From Lewinellaceae bacterium (GTDB lineage: Bacteria; Bacteroidota; Bacteroidia; Chitinophagales; Saprospiraceae), in contig JACJYR010000002.1 of the NCBI GenBank assembly GCA_020636005.1, positions 558,001-622,000 of the forward strand: a stretch of DNA of 64,000 bases. The letters run 5' to 3'. The notes under the pieces are model-generated. The model did no database searches. It was not told where the DNA came from and saw only the letters and a list, made by a program, of their open reading frames with translations. Numbering within the stretch: the first letter of the stretch is position 1; the number at the start of each line of letters is the position of its first letter. Positions 36,948 through 46,404 of this stretch are shown one piece after another. The translations under genes and the position numbers were made by a program.

Positions 36948-37090
36948 TTTACTCCATTAACCCTATTTTATAGATAGTCACATTTAAAATTGATTGGGAC
37001 AAAATTCTAAGTCACTGATTTTCAATAAAATGACTTCAATGACCAATGACTTTTAATGACGATTGTCTATAAATGGCGAATGGAGTAAAG
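36948..37090. repeat. Nested palindrome element 4 (143 bp)
   Basis: The outer arms CTTTACTCCATT (36948-36959) and AATGGAGTAAAG (37079-37090) are perfect complements, continued by TTTATAGA/TCTATAAA and TTAAAA...ATTGG pairs. The centre is a hairpin near 37022 (AGTCACTGATTTT / AAAATGACT). It ends 18 bp beyond the stop of the giant metalloprotease gene and may also terminate it. Confidence 0.8.
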
Positions 37091-37108
37091 TACCACCTTT
37101 CGATTACC

Positions 37109-40100
37109 TTATTGCTTTATCACTTTGAAAACCGCTTTCTCCCCATCCCCTGTTACCAGTTTCAAGCAATAAACCCCCGCCGGTAGTTGTGACATATCTG
37201 CCCCGAAAGAAACATCCCCTGCCGCCGCTGTCCCCCGCCACAAGACCCGGCCCTCCACGCCGAGGATTTCCAGTTTTAAATCGGCATCAAATGGTTCGCC
37301 CCAAGCCACGTTCAGCAGGTCGCCCACCGGGTTTGGCCAAACCGTAAAATCTTGGGAATTGCTGAAAGCCATTGCCCGGCCAGCCCCAGGTACATCGCTG
37401 CCAGGGCCAATCAGCGGGTTGGAACAAAGCGAAGGATTGCTCGTCACCGTTATTTGCCAATCTTCCACCGAGGTGCAGCCATTGCGGGAAACAGTCAATG
37501 ATATTTGGGTAACGCCCGTTTGTCCGAAGGTTACGTTGGCCGTTGCTTGATTGGAAGTTGATGGCGTTGCCCAGGGGCCAAAATTCCAGGAATAGGTAGC
37601 ACCAGGCTGGTTTTGGGTGGCAAAATAGGTAGTAGTTGTGCCCACGCAAACCACGTCCGGCCCATTGATTTCAGCTACCGCCACCGAATCCACGAAGACG
37701 GCGACGATGTTCGATTCCAGCCATTGCTCACAGCCCGCCGCTATGGCGCAGCGGGTAAAATAGGTCGTTTGTGAAACAGGGCCGGGATCAAAGCTGGCCG
37801 TGGTGATGGGCAGCCCGTTTGCCCCGGTCACCACTGTCCAGGAGCCTGCATTGAACGGGCCGGACTGGTGCGAGTACATCCACATATACATGGTCTGGCC
37901 TGCGCCACCGCCGGCTGGTACGACCGACACAATGGGTGCAGGGTCAGCACCGGGGCCGCAGATGGTCTGGTCGCAGCAGATTTGGCCTGGCGTGGTGATG
38001 TTGAGGCAATCGTCGTAGAGGCCGCCGTCCACCGTCGTGATGCACTGCCCTTCGGCGAGGGCGATGCCGCCCATGCTGCCGTTTTGGTTGAAATCGCTGT
38101 CGTTGAAATCATTGGAGCAGGCATTGGCAGGCGACAACAAGTAATCCGTTGGCACATCCACAGCAACCTGGTAAGTGCCAGGGGGCACATTCCCGAAAAG
38201 GTATTGGCCATTGAGCGCCGTGGAGGCCGTCATCGAAATGGCATTTCCAAAAATATCCGTTCCCGTCAGGGTCAGCCCGATGTTACCCATGCCCGGTTCG
38301 CCGGCATCCTGGCAGCCGTCCCGGTCGAGGTCGTTCCAGATGCGGTCGCCGATGCAGCCACCGACAAAGAGGTTGGCAGAAGCGGTGGCGGTGCAGCCGT
38401 TGACGTCGGTCACCGTGGCGGTGTAAGTGCCGGAAGACAGATCATTGATAGAAGTGGTCGTTTCACCATTGCTCCACTCCACCTGGAAGGGCGCCATGCC
38501 GCCGTTGATGGCGATGCTCAAAGCGCCGCCATCCGGGTCGGCGGAAGTGACAGGTTCATCCACCGTGATAACCACATTTGGGCCCAATGCGCCATTGATG
38601 CTTACACTGGCAGAACCTGTGCAGCCATTGTCATCGGTAGCAGTGACGCTGTAACTGCCAGCCATCAAATCTGAAATGGCTTGTGCGACGTCGCCTGTGT
38701 TCCATTCAAAAGCGTAGGGGGGCGTGCCGCCGCTGGCATCCGCTGTTGCGCTGCCCAATTGCGTGCAAGAAATATCCATAGCAGTAATGGCGACTTCCAC
38801 TGCTGCCGGTTGGCCGATGGTCACTTCGCCGGAAGCCGTGCAGCCGTCGCCATCCATCACAGTGACATTGTAAGTTCCGGCAGCAAGGCCGTCGAGGGTA
38901 GCTGTGGTTTCCCCGTTCTCCCATTCATAGGTAAAATTGCCTGCGCCGCCGCTGGCCGACACCGTGGCGCTTCCGTCGTTTCCACCAAAACAGGCGGCAT
39001 TTTCCAGTTGAAAATCTATCAAAATTTCATCGCCAACGGTCAGCGTGATGGTGTGTGTGGAGTCGCAGCCATTGGCACCGGGGAAGGTCATTTCATAGAC
39101 ACCCGCCGTGCCGGTGGGCATGCCGAAGATGATGGTTGTTTCACCAAAACAAATATTGATCGCCTCGCTGGTGCTGATGCCCGGCAACACCGTCACCGTG
39201 ACGGTGGAAATGGAATCGCAACCATCCGCTGTCGTAAGGGTGTCGGAATAAACACCCGCCATGGTGATGGTGTCCCCGAAAAGCACCACGCTTTGCCCCT
39301 CGCAAATTTCGATGGTGTCATAGGATGCAAAAGCCGGGAAGACCGTTATCGAAACCGAGTCGGCACTGACACAGCCCGCCAGGGTGCTGGCCACGAGCGT
39401 GTAAGTGATGGAAGCGGCGGGTGCGGCCGTCGGATTTGGGCAATCGGTGCAGCTCAGGCCATCGCCCGGCGTCCATTCGTATTGGTCAAAACCGCTCACG
39501 TCGAACATATAGCTGCCGCCAGAACAAAGGCTGATGTCATCGCCCAGTTCCAGCACGGTGGCGCTGTCCACCACAATGGAAATGGTATCGGTTTGTACGC
39601 CGCCGCAACTGTCGGTGACTTCCACCCAATAGGTGCCGGGGTTGAAAATGGTCGTGGTCTGTTCCTCCGAGCCATCGCTCCAGTCGTAGGTGGCAAAGCC
39701 GGGCCCGGCATCCAGCACCACGATGCCGAACTGGCACATCGTGGTATCGGGGCCGAGGTCGAGCGTGGGGGCAGTGAATTGGAGGGGAGCGCTCGCCGGG
39801 TTGTTGAGATAGTTGCACTCCAGAATATTGGTGACGGGGAAATCCGTCCCGAAGTTGTACGGCGTGGCTGCCGTGCCGTCATCGTTCATGACCACAAAAA
39901 CGGAGGCAGCCAGGGTGGCGGGAATGTTGACGGGTTGAACATGGCAGCCACTTGGGGGAATGTTTTGTTCCAAAAACGCCATAAAATGCAGGGTGGCCGC
40001 CGTGGTCAGCGGGTCGCTGAGGTAAAAGGCGATGGGCGTCTCGTCCGGCAACTGGGCATCGCCCTCGTTGCAGATTTTCAACACGAGCAACACCGAATCC

Positions 40101-43100
40101 GACCCGCAGCCAACGGAATCCACCGACACGGTGGCATCGGGCACGGGGAGGTAAGGTTGAAAATCATTGTCGAGCAGGGGTGTTTGCGCCAGGTATTTGT
40201 TGAAAGGCCGGTACTGGCTGCCCACCGCCGGAAATTCCAGGTGGTGCAGTTGCTGCTGGATGGGCAGGCTCAGATCGTCGTTCACGTTGACCACAAAATA
40301 ATTGTACTGGTTCCAAATGGGCCGTGCCGAAAGCCACGGGTCGCCCGCCGTCAAATCTGCTTCGAAGACCCGCAGGCGGCCCCGGTAATCGGCGGGTGGC
40401 GTGTTGGTTCCTGCAAAAGTATAGCTCGTCACGATGAGGTTGGCCTGGCCGTCATTGTCCACATCGGCCACCACCGGATGCTCGTCAAACGTGCCGCTGC
40501 CGGCGGTGAAAGTGTCCCAGTTCCGCTGGGCATCCACGCCAGCCGGGAAGGGTGCAGCCCCGCCGTACATGATGCGCAGGTTGTCCTCGTCGCGGTAGAT
40601 GATTTCCTCAATGCCGTCGCCGTTGAAGTCGAACACCGTGGCCCCCGTGAGGCCGGAAGCGTCGGTGGTGGGCAGGCTCCACCAAGCCTTGAGCGGTTGG
40701 CCCTGCGCAGCGGCGTTGACGTTGTAGCAGTTGAGGTGAAAATCGCTGCACACGATGATTTCGGGAAAATCAACTGCCGCCCCGCTTTGCGTATCGTCAT
40801 AGACATTGGCGATGCAGGGCAGGCCGCCGGAGCGGCCCGGGTTCATAAATGGCGGGTGCTGAAACCACTCCACCAGGCCGTTCCTGTTCCAGACATAAAT
40901 CCCCTCGGCGTTGTTCCTGCCTGAGGAGACCACCACGTCGAGGATGCCGTCGAGGTCCACATCGGCCACGGAAGTGTAGCCATCCAGGTAGTTGAACTGC
41001 GATTGCAGGGTATTCAAATTCCGTTGCACTTTTATTTCAAAACCGTCCCCGTCGCTGGTCACGAGGTCAACGGAGTAGATGATGTTGCCGGCCACCAGTT
41101 CGAGGCCGTTGCAGTCGGGGTCGCCATTGCAATGCACGGGCTGCAGGATGTCCACGGCCACGGGGCTGCAATTGGGCTCCTGATAGCTGTTGTAAAACAA
41201 CAGGCCAGCACTGCCGCCACCGTTGAGCACTTTGGTGAGGGTGGGCGTCCCGGAAAAATTGAACATGAACACATCGTCGCCCACATAGACCTCGGAGATG
41301 CCGTCGCCATTGAAGTCGGCGAGGAAGGGCTTGCGGTTTCGGTCGTCCACCAGGTCGGAGGAGACGATGATTTCCTGCATGGGCACGGCGGCGTTCTCGT
41401 CGTAGTTGCTGTACACCCGGATGCGGCGGTCGGCAGAAATCATGACGACTTCGGGCACGCCGTTGCCGTCCACATCGCCAACAGCGGGGTTCACGGCAGA
41501 GTAGCCGTCGTAGCCGCTGGTCACGGGCAGTTTCTTCGGGTTGGCGGCGTTGCTGCCGTCACCTTTGAAGATCAGCAGGTTGGAGCTTAACTGGGCGGTG
41601 ATGCTGGCTTTGGATTCAATCACAATGATTTCAGGAATGGAATCTACCAACGGGTTGAGGTTGGCGATGATGGGCGTGGCATCAACCGATACTTCGTTCA
41701 CGGTGCTTTGCCAGGCCAGTTGAGTGGCAAAATTTTGTTCCAAGTCGGCGGGGTTCGCTGTGCAATCGTCCGTGTTGCAAGGGCAGTCGGGGTCGAAGCA
41801 ATCCACGTACCCATCGCCGTCGTCGTCGAGGCCGTTGTCGCAGACCTCGGCGCAGGGGCCGCCACAGGCCACGGTCGCCTGCACGGCGGTTTCACCCATG
41901 ATGGCAGTTTGGAGGAACTGGTTCCAGGTCTGGTTGAGGTTGGTCAGATCGTGTTGGGCGTCATAGGGGTTTTGGTAGGGCGTGGCCGTCATTGGCAGGT
42001 CGGCGAACAGGTTGCAGTTGTCCTGCGCCGTGGGTTCGCCGTTGGCGGTGAGGGTGGCCAGGAAAAGGTCTTCCGTGCCGCTGGTACCGATGCCGTCCGA
42101 TTGGCCGGTGAAGTAGATCAGCCCGTTTTCCCAGAGCATGTCGAAGCCGTCTTCGGAGCCGGTGCTGCCATAGGATTTTGACCAGACGAGGTTGCCCTGT
42201 TTGTCTGTTTTAAAAATAAAAACATCCTGGTCGCCCTGCGTGAAATAGCCGAGGCAGAGGTAGCCGTCGGGCAGGTTCACGAGGCGGGTGGTGGTTTCCG
42301 AACTGGCGCCGGCGATGTCGTATTCCATGGCCCATTCCAGGTTGCCGTCATAGTCGGTGCGGAAGAGGAAAATGCTGACGTCTGTGGTACTAGTGCCGTT
42401 GTTGTCGCCCTGGCCGAGCACGACGAGGCCGTTGTCAGATACGACATCGGAAGAATAGAGCCGGGCATTGGTGCTGGGCGTCACGCCCCTGAGGTAGAGC
42501 CTCGACCAAAGCTGGTTGCCGTTCAGGTCAAATTTCGTGATGCCGGGGCGCATCCGGGCCGTTCCGCCGCCATCGAAGTTGTAGCGGCCGGTGGTGTAGA
42601 TGTTATTGTTGTGTAGGATGGTGCGCTGAAAAGACTCACAGGAACCCAGCGTGTAGTTGCGCTGCCAGACATTGGCGCCGGTGTTCCGGTTGAGTTCGAG
42701 GATGATGCCGTCGCAGCCCGTGACGGGGTTGCCCGGCGGCGTGACGGTGCCCGCCACGACATAATTGCCGCCGGGTGTTTTTTCAAAAATAGAATAATAG
42801 GCCTCCACCGCCGGGTCGTTCAGGTCCAGTTCGTTGACCCAAAGCATGGTGTTGGTCACCATGTTGTACTTGAAGGCAAAACACTCGACGTTGCCGAGCG
42901 GCTCGTCCCTCGTCTGGCCGGATCCTATGACATTGTTGTCGCTGTCAAAACTGATGTCCCAGATGTAGTCCGCCGCATCGAAAGTGGCATCGAAGGCCCT
43001 CGTCCAGACGATGTTGCCCGCCGGGTTGAGCAGGGTGAGCATGGCGCTGTCGGCCTTTCCGCCGCCGATGAGGAAGCCGCCGCCGAGGGCATCGGGCACC

Positions 43101-44728
43101 ACGGCAAGGGCGTGGCCGATTTCATCGTCCTGGGGCGTGCCGTATATTTTTAAAAAAGTAGAATCGCAATCGGAAGGCGGCGGCGGCGGATTGGCCACAA
43201 ACACGGGCAGGCAGTATTCTGCGGTGCAAAGGCCGTTGCCGGCTATCAGGCAGACGGTGTAAACGCCTGCCGAGGGGTATGTGAAGTTGAAGTCCGTCGA
43301 GTTGGCCTGCACCACGCCGTTCACGCTCCATTCCGAGAAAGTGGTGGCATTGCTGGTATTGGAATAGCTGACGGGTTGGCCAGGTTCAGGATAGAGGTTG
43401 CTGGCGGTAAAACTGGCCGACACCGGGCAAGTCACGGTGATGTTTTGGCAAAAACGGTCGCTGCAGTTCGGGTCTGCGTTGCCCACATAAAGGCAGATTT
43501 CAAAAGTGCCAACAGAGTTGAAAGTGTAGCTGGCATTGGTCGAATTGGCAAACGCCACCCCGTCAATTTCCCAGCCAGCACTGGTCGTGTTGGTAGAGCT
43601 ATTGGTGAAATTCACCGTGCCGCCCGCGTCCAGCGTTGTTTGGCTGGAAGTGAAAGAAGCCGTGAGCGCAGAAGTACAGGGGTCGAGGCAGCCCTGCGAT
43701 TCGAGCAGGCTAAAGCGCACGTTTTCGATGTGCCAGTGCATCCGGTCCCGCTGCCCGTCCGTGAAAACGGAGTAGCAGTTCAGGTCGGAGTAGTCCATGT
43801 AGTCCTGAAAGAGGTCGTTTTGGTCGCTGGAAAAGCCGCTGTTGGCATCGGTGGAGCAAGAGTTGGAAGTGCTGCTGCAGGGAATCCAGGCCGTGGTCTG
43901 GTCGGGCGGCGTGTCGCAGACCCGGTCGCCGTCGGCCAGGCAGTCGCTGTTGGAGCAGCCGCCCTGGAAGGTGTGGTAGAGGCCGAGGTAGTGGCCCATT
44001 TCGTGGATTTGCACGCCGGAGTTTGCCTGGTTGCTGCCGAAGTATTCAGCCTCCATCATGATGCCGTCCTCAGGCTGGCCGTGCGAAGCGGGGAAATAGG
44101 CGTAGCCCGCCACGCCGCAGCCGTAGCTGATGCTGCATATCTCCCTGACGATCCAGATGTTGATGTAATGTTCGGGATCCCAGCGGCTGAGGTCCTTCAC
44201 GGGCAGGTCGTCGGTTTCGAGGGTCATGTCCGTCAGGGGTGTTTGGACGCGGTTGATGCCGGTCGTGGCGTTGCCGCCGGGGTCGCGTTTGGCGAGGCAA
44301 AACTGGATGCGGGTGTCCACACCGGTCGTTGGGTCGTAGTAGCCCACATTGGCGTAGGCGTCGTTGAGGTCCTGGATACCCTGCAAAACCTGGGCGTCCG
44401 GGATGTTTTCCGAGCCGCCGTCGTGGATGATGTGGACGACGACTGGCAGGGTATAGGGCGGCGGGGAAGGCAGGCCCTCGGCGGGTGCCAGCAGGTTGGC
44501 CCAGCCTTTCTTTTTTGAAAAATAGGCATACACCTGTTGCTCGATCTGCCTTTGCAGCAGGTTGGTGTGCGCGGAAGACAAGGCCTGTTGCATGGCCCAG
44601 TCGTGGGCGCAGAAGTTGTGGTCAGGGGCCTTTAAGTCATTTTTGAGTGCTTGCGCTGGCAGGGTCTGTGCGCTCAAAGTTTGCAAAAAACAAACGATGG
44701 CCAGTGAGAGTAACGAGCGTCGCTTCAT
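37109..44728 (-). CDS. Giant T9SS M43-family metalloprotease with multidomain tail
   Basis: 2539 residues, signal peptide MKRRSLLSLAIVCFLQTLSAQ. The zinc site HEMGHYLGLYH is at 242-252, with a Met-turn in QDYMDYSDLN, as in the M43 cytophagalysin/pappalysin family. There follow, in order: two PKD-like domains (about 355-515), a propeller-like region (about 525-950), an Asp-rich calcium-type stretch (CDNGLDDDGDGYVDCFDPDCPC), FG-GAP/VCBS-like blades (about 1010-1500), several Ig-like or SprB-like repeats (for example ENAACFGGNDGSATVSASGG), an SdrD B-like domain (CIGDRIWNDLDRDGCQD), and a type A sorting domain (VWPNPVGDLLNVAWG to VFKVIKQ). It should be a surface or released protease with adhesive modules. 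No frameshift is seen. Confidence 0.92.
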   Translation of the reverse strand: MKRRSLLSLAIVCFLQTLSAQTLPAQALKNDLKAPDHNFCAHDWAMQQALSSAHTNLLQRQIEQQVYAYFSKKKGWANLLAPAEGLPSPPPYTLPVVVHIIHDGGSENIPDAQVLQGIQDLNDAYANVGYYDPTTGVDTRIQFCLAKRDPGGNATTGINRVQTPLTDMTLETDDLPVKDLSRWDPEHYINIWIVREICSISYGCGVAGYAYFPASHGQPEDGIMMEAEYFGSNQANSGVQIHEMGHYLGLYHTFQGGCSNSDCLADGDRVCDTPPDQTTAWIPCSSTSNSCSTDANSGFSSDQNDLFQDYMDYSDLNCYSVFTDGQRDRMHWHIENVRFSLLESQGCLDPCTSALTASFTSSQTTLDAGGTVNFTNSSTNTTSAGWEIDGVAFANSTNASYTFNSVGTFEICLYVGNADPNCSDRFCQNITVTCPVSASFTASNLYPEPGQPVSYSNTSNATTFSEWSVNGVVQANSTDFNFTYPSAGVYTVCLIAGNGLCTAEYCLPVFVANPPPPPSDCDSTFLKIYGTPQDDEIGHALAVVPDALGGGFLIGGGKADSAMLTLLNPAGNIVWTRAFDATFDAADYIWDISFDSDNNVIGSGQTRDEPLGNVECFAFKYNMVTNTMLWVNELDLNDPAVEAYYSIFEKTPGGNYVVAGTVTPPGNPVTGCDGIILELNRNTGANVWQRNYTLGSCESFQRTILHNNNIYTTGRYNFDGGGTARMRPGITKFDLNGNQLWSRLYLRGVTPSTNARLYSSDVVSDNGLVVLGQGDNNGTSTTDVSIFLFRTDYDGNLEWAMEYDIAGASSETTTRLVNLPDGYLCLGYFTQGDQDVFIFKTDKQGNLVWSKSYGSTGSEDGFDMLWENGLIYFTGQSDGIGTSGTEDLFLATLTANGEPTAQDNCNLFADLPMTATPYQNPYDAQHDLTNLNQTWNQFLQTAIMGETAVQATVACGGPCAEVCDNGLDDDGDGYVDCFDPDCPCNTDDCTANPADLEQNFATQLAWQSTVNEVSVDATPIIANLNPLVDSIPEIIVIESKASITAQLSSNLLIFKGDGSNAANPKKLPVTSGYDGYSAVNPAVGDVDGNGVPEVVMISADRRIRVYSNYDENAAVPMQEIIVSSDLVDDRNRKPFLADFNGDGISEVYVGDDVFMFNFSGTPTLTKVLNGGGSAGLLFYNSYQEPNCSPVAVDILQPVHCNGDPDCNGLELVAGNIIYSVDLVTSDGDGFEIKVQRNLNTLQSQFNYLDGYTSVADVDLDGILDVVVSSGRNNAEGIYVWNRNGLVEWFQHPPFMNPGRSGGLPCIANVYDDTQSGAAVDFPEIIVCSDFHLNCYNVNAAAQGQPLKAWWSLPTTDASGLTGATVFDFNGDGIEEIIYRDEDNLRIMYGGAAPFPAGVDAQRNWDTFTAGSGTFDEHPVVADVDNDGQANLIVTSYTFAGTNTPPADYRGRLRVFEADLTAGDPWLSARPIWNQYNYFVVNVNDDLSLPIQQQLHHLEFPAVGSQYRPFNKYLAQTPLLDNDFQPYLPVPDATVSVDSVGCGSDSVLLVLKICNEGDAQLPDETPIAFYLSDPLTTAATLHFMAFLEQNIPPSGCHVQPVNIPATLAASVFVVMNDDGTAATPYNFGTDFPVTNILECNYLNNPASAPLQFTAPTLDLGPDTTMCQFGIVVLDAGPGFATYDWSDGSEEQTTTIFNPGTYWVEVTDSCGGVQTDTISIVVDSATVLELGDDISLCSGGSYMFDVSGFDQYEWTPGDGLSCTDCPNPTAAPAASITYTLVASTLAGCVSADSVSITVFPAFASYDTIEICEGQSVVLFGDTITMAGVYSDTLTTADGCDSISTVTVTVLPGISTSEAINICFGETTIIFGMPTGTAGVYEMTFPGANGCDSTHTITLTVGDEILIDFQLENAACFGGNDGSATVSASGGAGNFTYEWENGETTATLDGLAAGTYNVTVMDGDGCTASGEVTIGQPAAVEVAITAMDISCTQLGSATADASGGTPPYAFEWNTGDVAQAISDLMAGSYSVTATDDNGCTGSASVSINGALGPNVVITVDEPVTSADPDGGALSIAINGGMAPFQVEWSNGETTTSINDLSSGTYTATVTDVNGCTATASANLFVGGCIGDRIWNDLDRDGCQDAGEPGMGNIGLTLTGTDIFGNAISMTASTALNGQYLFGNVPPGTYQVAVDVPTDYLLSPANACSNDFNDSDFNQNGSMGGIALAEGQCITTVDGGLYDDCLNITTPGQICCDQTICGPGADPAPIVSVVPAGGGAGQTMYMWMYSHQSGPFNAGSWTVVTGANGLPITTASFDPGPVSQTTYFTRCAIAAGCEQWLESNIVAVFVDSVAVAEINGPDVVCVGTTTTYFATQNQPGATYSWNFGPWATPSTSNQATANVTFGQTGVTQISLTVSRNGCTSVEDWQITVTSNPSLCSNPLIGPGSDVPGAGRAMAFSNSQDFTVWPNPVGDLLNVAWGEPFDADLKLEILGVEGRVLWRGTAAAGDVSFGADMSQLPAGVYCLKLVTGDGEKAVFKVIKQ

Positions 44729-45131
44729 TGATATGGGTTTTAGAATTGAAAAAAATTCCGGCTCCGGGATTGGATATATTTGGACAAAACTAATGAAAGT
44801 AGGAGAAACGGCAAGCCGGCTATCCAGGTTGGGTGGTATTTGTCAAAAATTGTGCAAAAGAATGGTTTGGAGATTTGGTTCGAGCATGCCCTGATAGCAT
44901 TGCCATGATGGATCCGATTGCCTCCGTGTTTATGCGTTTCAGCGCCAGCGGATAAAAACTGCCCGGCGATGATTGGAACGTTTCTTTCGCATTGGATGAT
45001 TTTGTTTAGATTCGCACGGCTAATTGCCATGAACCCTGCCCATCTATCTGAATGCATAGTTGGGCGTTTCCTTCAGGGAATGGCGGAAATGTTTGGCAGG
45101 ATTGCTTGCGTTTGAAAAACAGAGTCAAAAA
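44729..45131. other. Spacer between metalloprotease and amidohydrolase genes
   Basis: This 403-bp divergent spacer contains no gene or repeat that I can name. It changes from GC-rich to AT-rich toward the amidohydrolase. Confidence 0.5.
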
Positions 45132-46274
45132 ATGAAGCATACAATAGGGATAATAATTATACTTATATTCTTGGCATCCTGTTCCAATCAACATTACACA
45201 ATTATTAGGGATGTAAATGTTTTTGACGGAGAAAATGTCCTGGAAGATGTCGATTTTGTCTTTACCCAAAGCGGTATTGAAAGAATATCTAAAAAAAAGA
45301 AAAGCTATAAAAATTCGACAATAATAGATGGAAAAGGCAAAACAATTCTACCTCCCCTGATAAATGCGCATGTCCATGTCAGGAGTTCCGAAAACCTAAA
45401 AGAAGCTCAAAAAGTGGGGATTTTCGGAATGCTTGATATGTTTAGCATTGATAGCCGGGCCAATGGCTTAAGAGTGTATAATGACTCTACTGCGTATTCA
45501 AAATTCTATTCTTCAAATGTTGGAGCTACACCTCCAGGCGGTCATGGAACCCAGTTTGGAATCAATATTCCAACCATAAACGATACGATTTCACCAAGTC
45601 AGTTTGTAAAAGACAGGGTAGCTCAAAATGCCGACTATATAAAAATTACCAATGAGTTTTCCATGTCGAGATTGGATACTATTCAACTCAAAGAATTAAT
45701 TAATGAAGCACATAATCATAACAAAATTACGGTTGCGCATATTTCCGATTTACAAAATGGATTAGAAGTGATAAATCAAAATATTGATGGTTTAGCGCAT
45801 ATCTGGTATAGAAGTAATTCGATATCAAAGGAACGTGATCTGAATTTACTTCGAGCAAAAGAGGTATTCGTCATCCCTACACTTTCAGTAATCATAAAGG
45901 TTATCAATCATGCAAATGAGATCGGCCTGAAAGACGATTATTTAACCCTGGATGAATTAAAAAATGAGGTTCGAAAGTTAAAAAATAAAGGGATTTGTAT
46001 TTTGGCGGGAACAGATTCCCCCAACTACAACATGAATTATACCACACAATTTTTTGAAGAGTTATTGTTGCTAAGTGAATGTGGTTTAACAGAAATTGAG
46101 GTACTTAAATCTGCAACTACCAACATTTATGAGAAATTTCATTTGGAAGAATTTAACAGGTTAGAAGTAAATAGAAAATCAAGCTTTCTTTTAGTTACAG
46201 GTAAACCATATTTGCGAATAGAAGATATAATGAATGAGAAAAGAATTTGGAAAAATGGGATCGAAATAAGTTAA
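45132..46274 (+). CDS. Amidohydrolase-family lipoprotein, AT-rich
   Basis: 380 residues from the ATG at 45132. The lipobox FLASC (Cys17) marks it as membrane-anchored. Metal-ligand motifs of the amidohydrolase barrel are in place: H80-x-H82 in LINAHVHVRS, a Lys in DYIKITNE that can be carbamylated, His in TVAHISD, a second His region at LAHIWYRS and the Asp in LAGTDSP. This fits the imidazolonepropionase/prolidase-like branch, which hydrolyses cyclic amides or dipeptides; the substrate is unknown. It is much more AT-rich than its neighbours and sits between the two giant surface-protein genes, so it may have been acquired. Confidence 0.85.
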   Translation: MKHTIGIIIILIFLASCSNQHYTIIRDVNVFDGENVLEDVDFVFTQSGIERISKKKKSYKNSTIIDGKGKTILPPLINAHVHVRSSENLKEAQKVGIFGMLDMFSIDSRANGLRVYNDSTAYSKFYSSNVGATPPGGHGTQFGINIPTINDTISPSQFVKDRVAQNADYIKITNEFSMSRLDTIQLKELINEAHNHNKITVAHISDLQNGLEVINQNIDGLAHIWYRSNSISKERDLNLLRAKEVFVIPTLSVIIKVINHANEIGLKDDYLTLDELKNEVRKLKNKGICILAGTDSPNYNMNYTTQFFEELLLLSECGLTEIEVLKSATTNIYEKFHLEEFNRLEVNRKSSFLLVTGKPYLRIEDIMNEKRIWKNGIEIS

Positions 46275-46404
46275 ATTATGGCTGTAATACCGGGGAAAAC
46301 GACACCCCCTCCTGAATGTCACCGAAGCGCCTCTACTCAAGTTACCCTAAATTTCCCCCAACATTCGCTAACTTCGCCTCTCACTCAACCCAATCGTAGA
46401 GCCT

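Noticed and set aside
38681..40924. 747-codon open frame on the plus strand
   Set aside because: It is antisense to the metalloprotease gene, which has clear domains and a T9SS tail; the antisense product is His/Gly/Val-rich with no domain.
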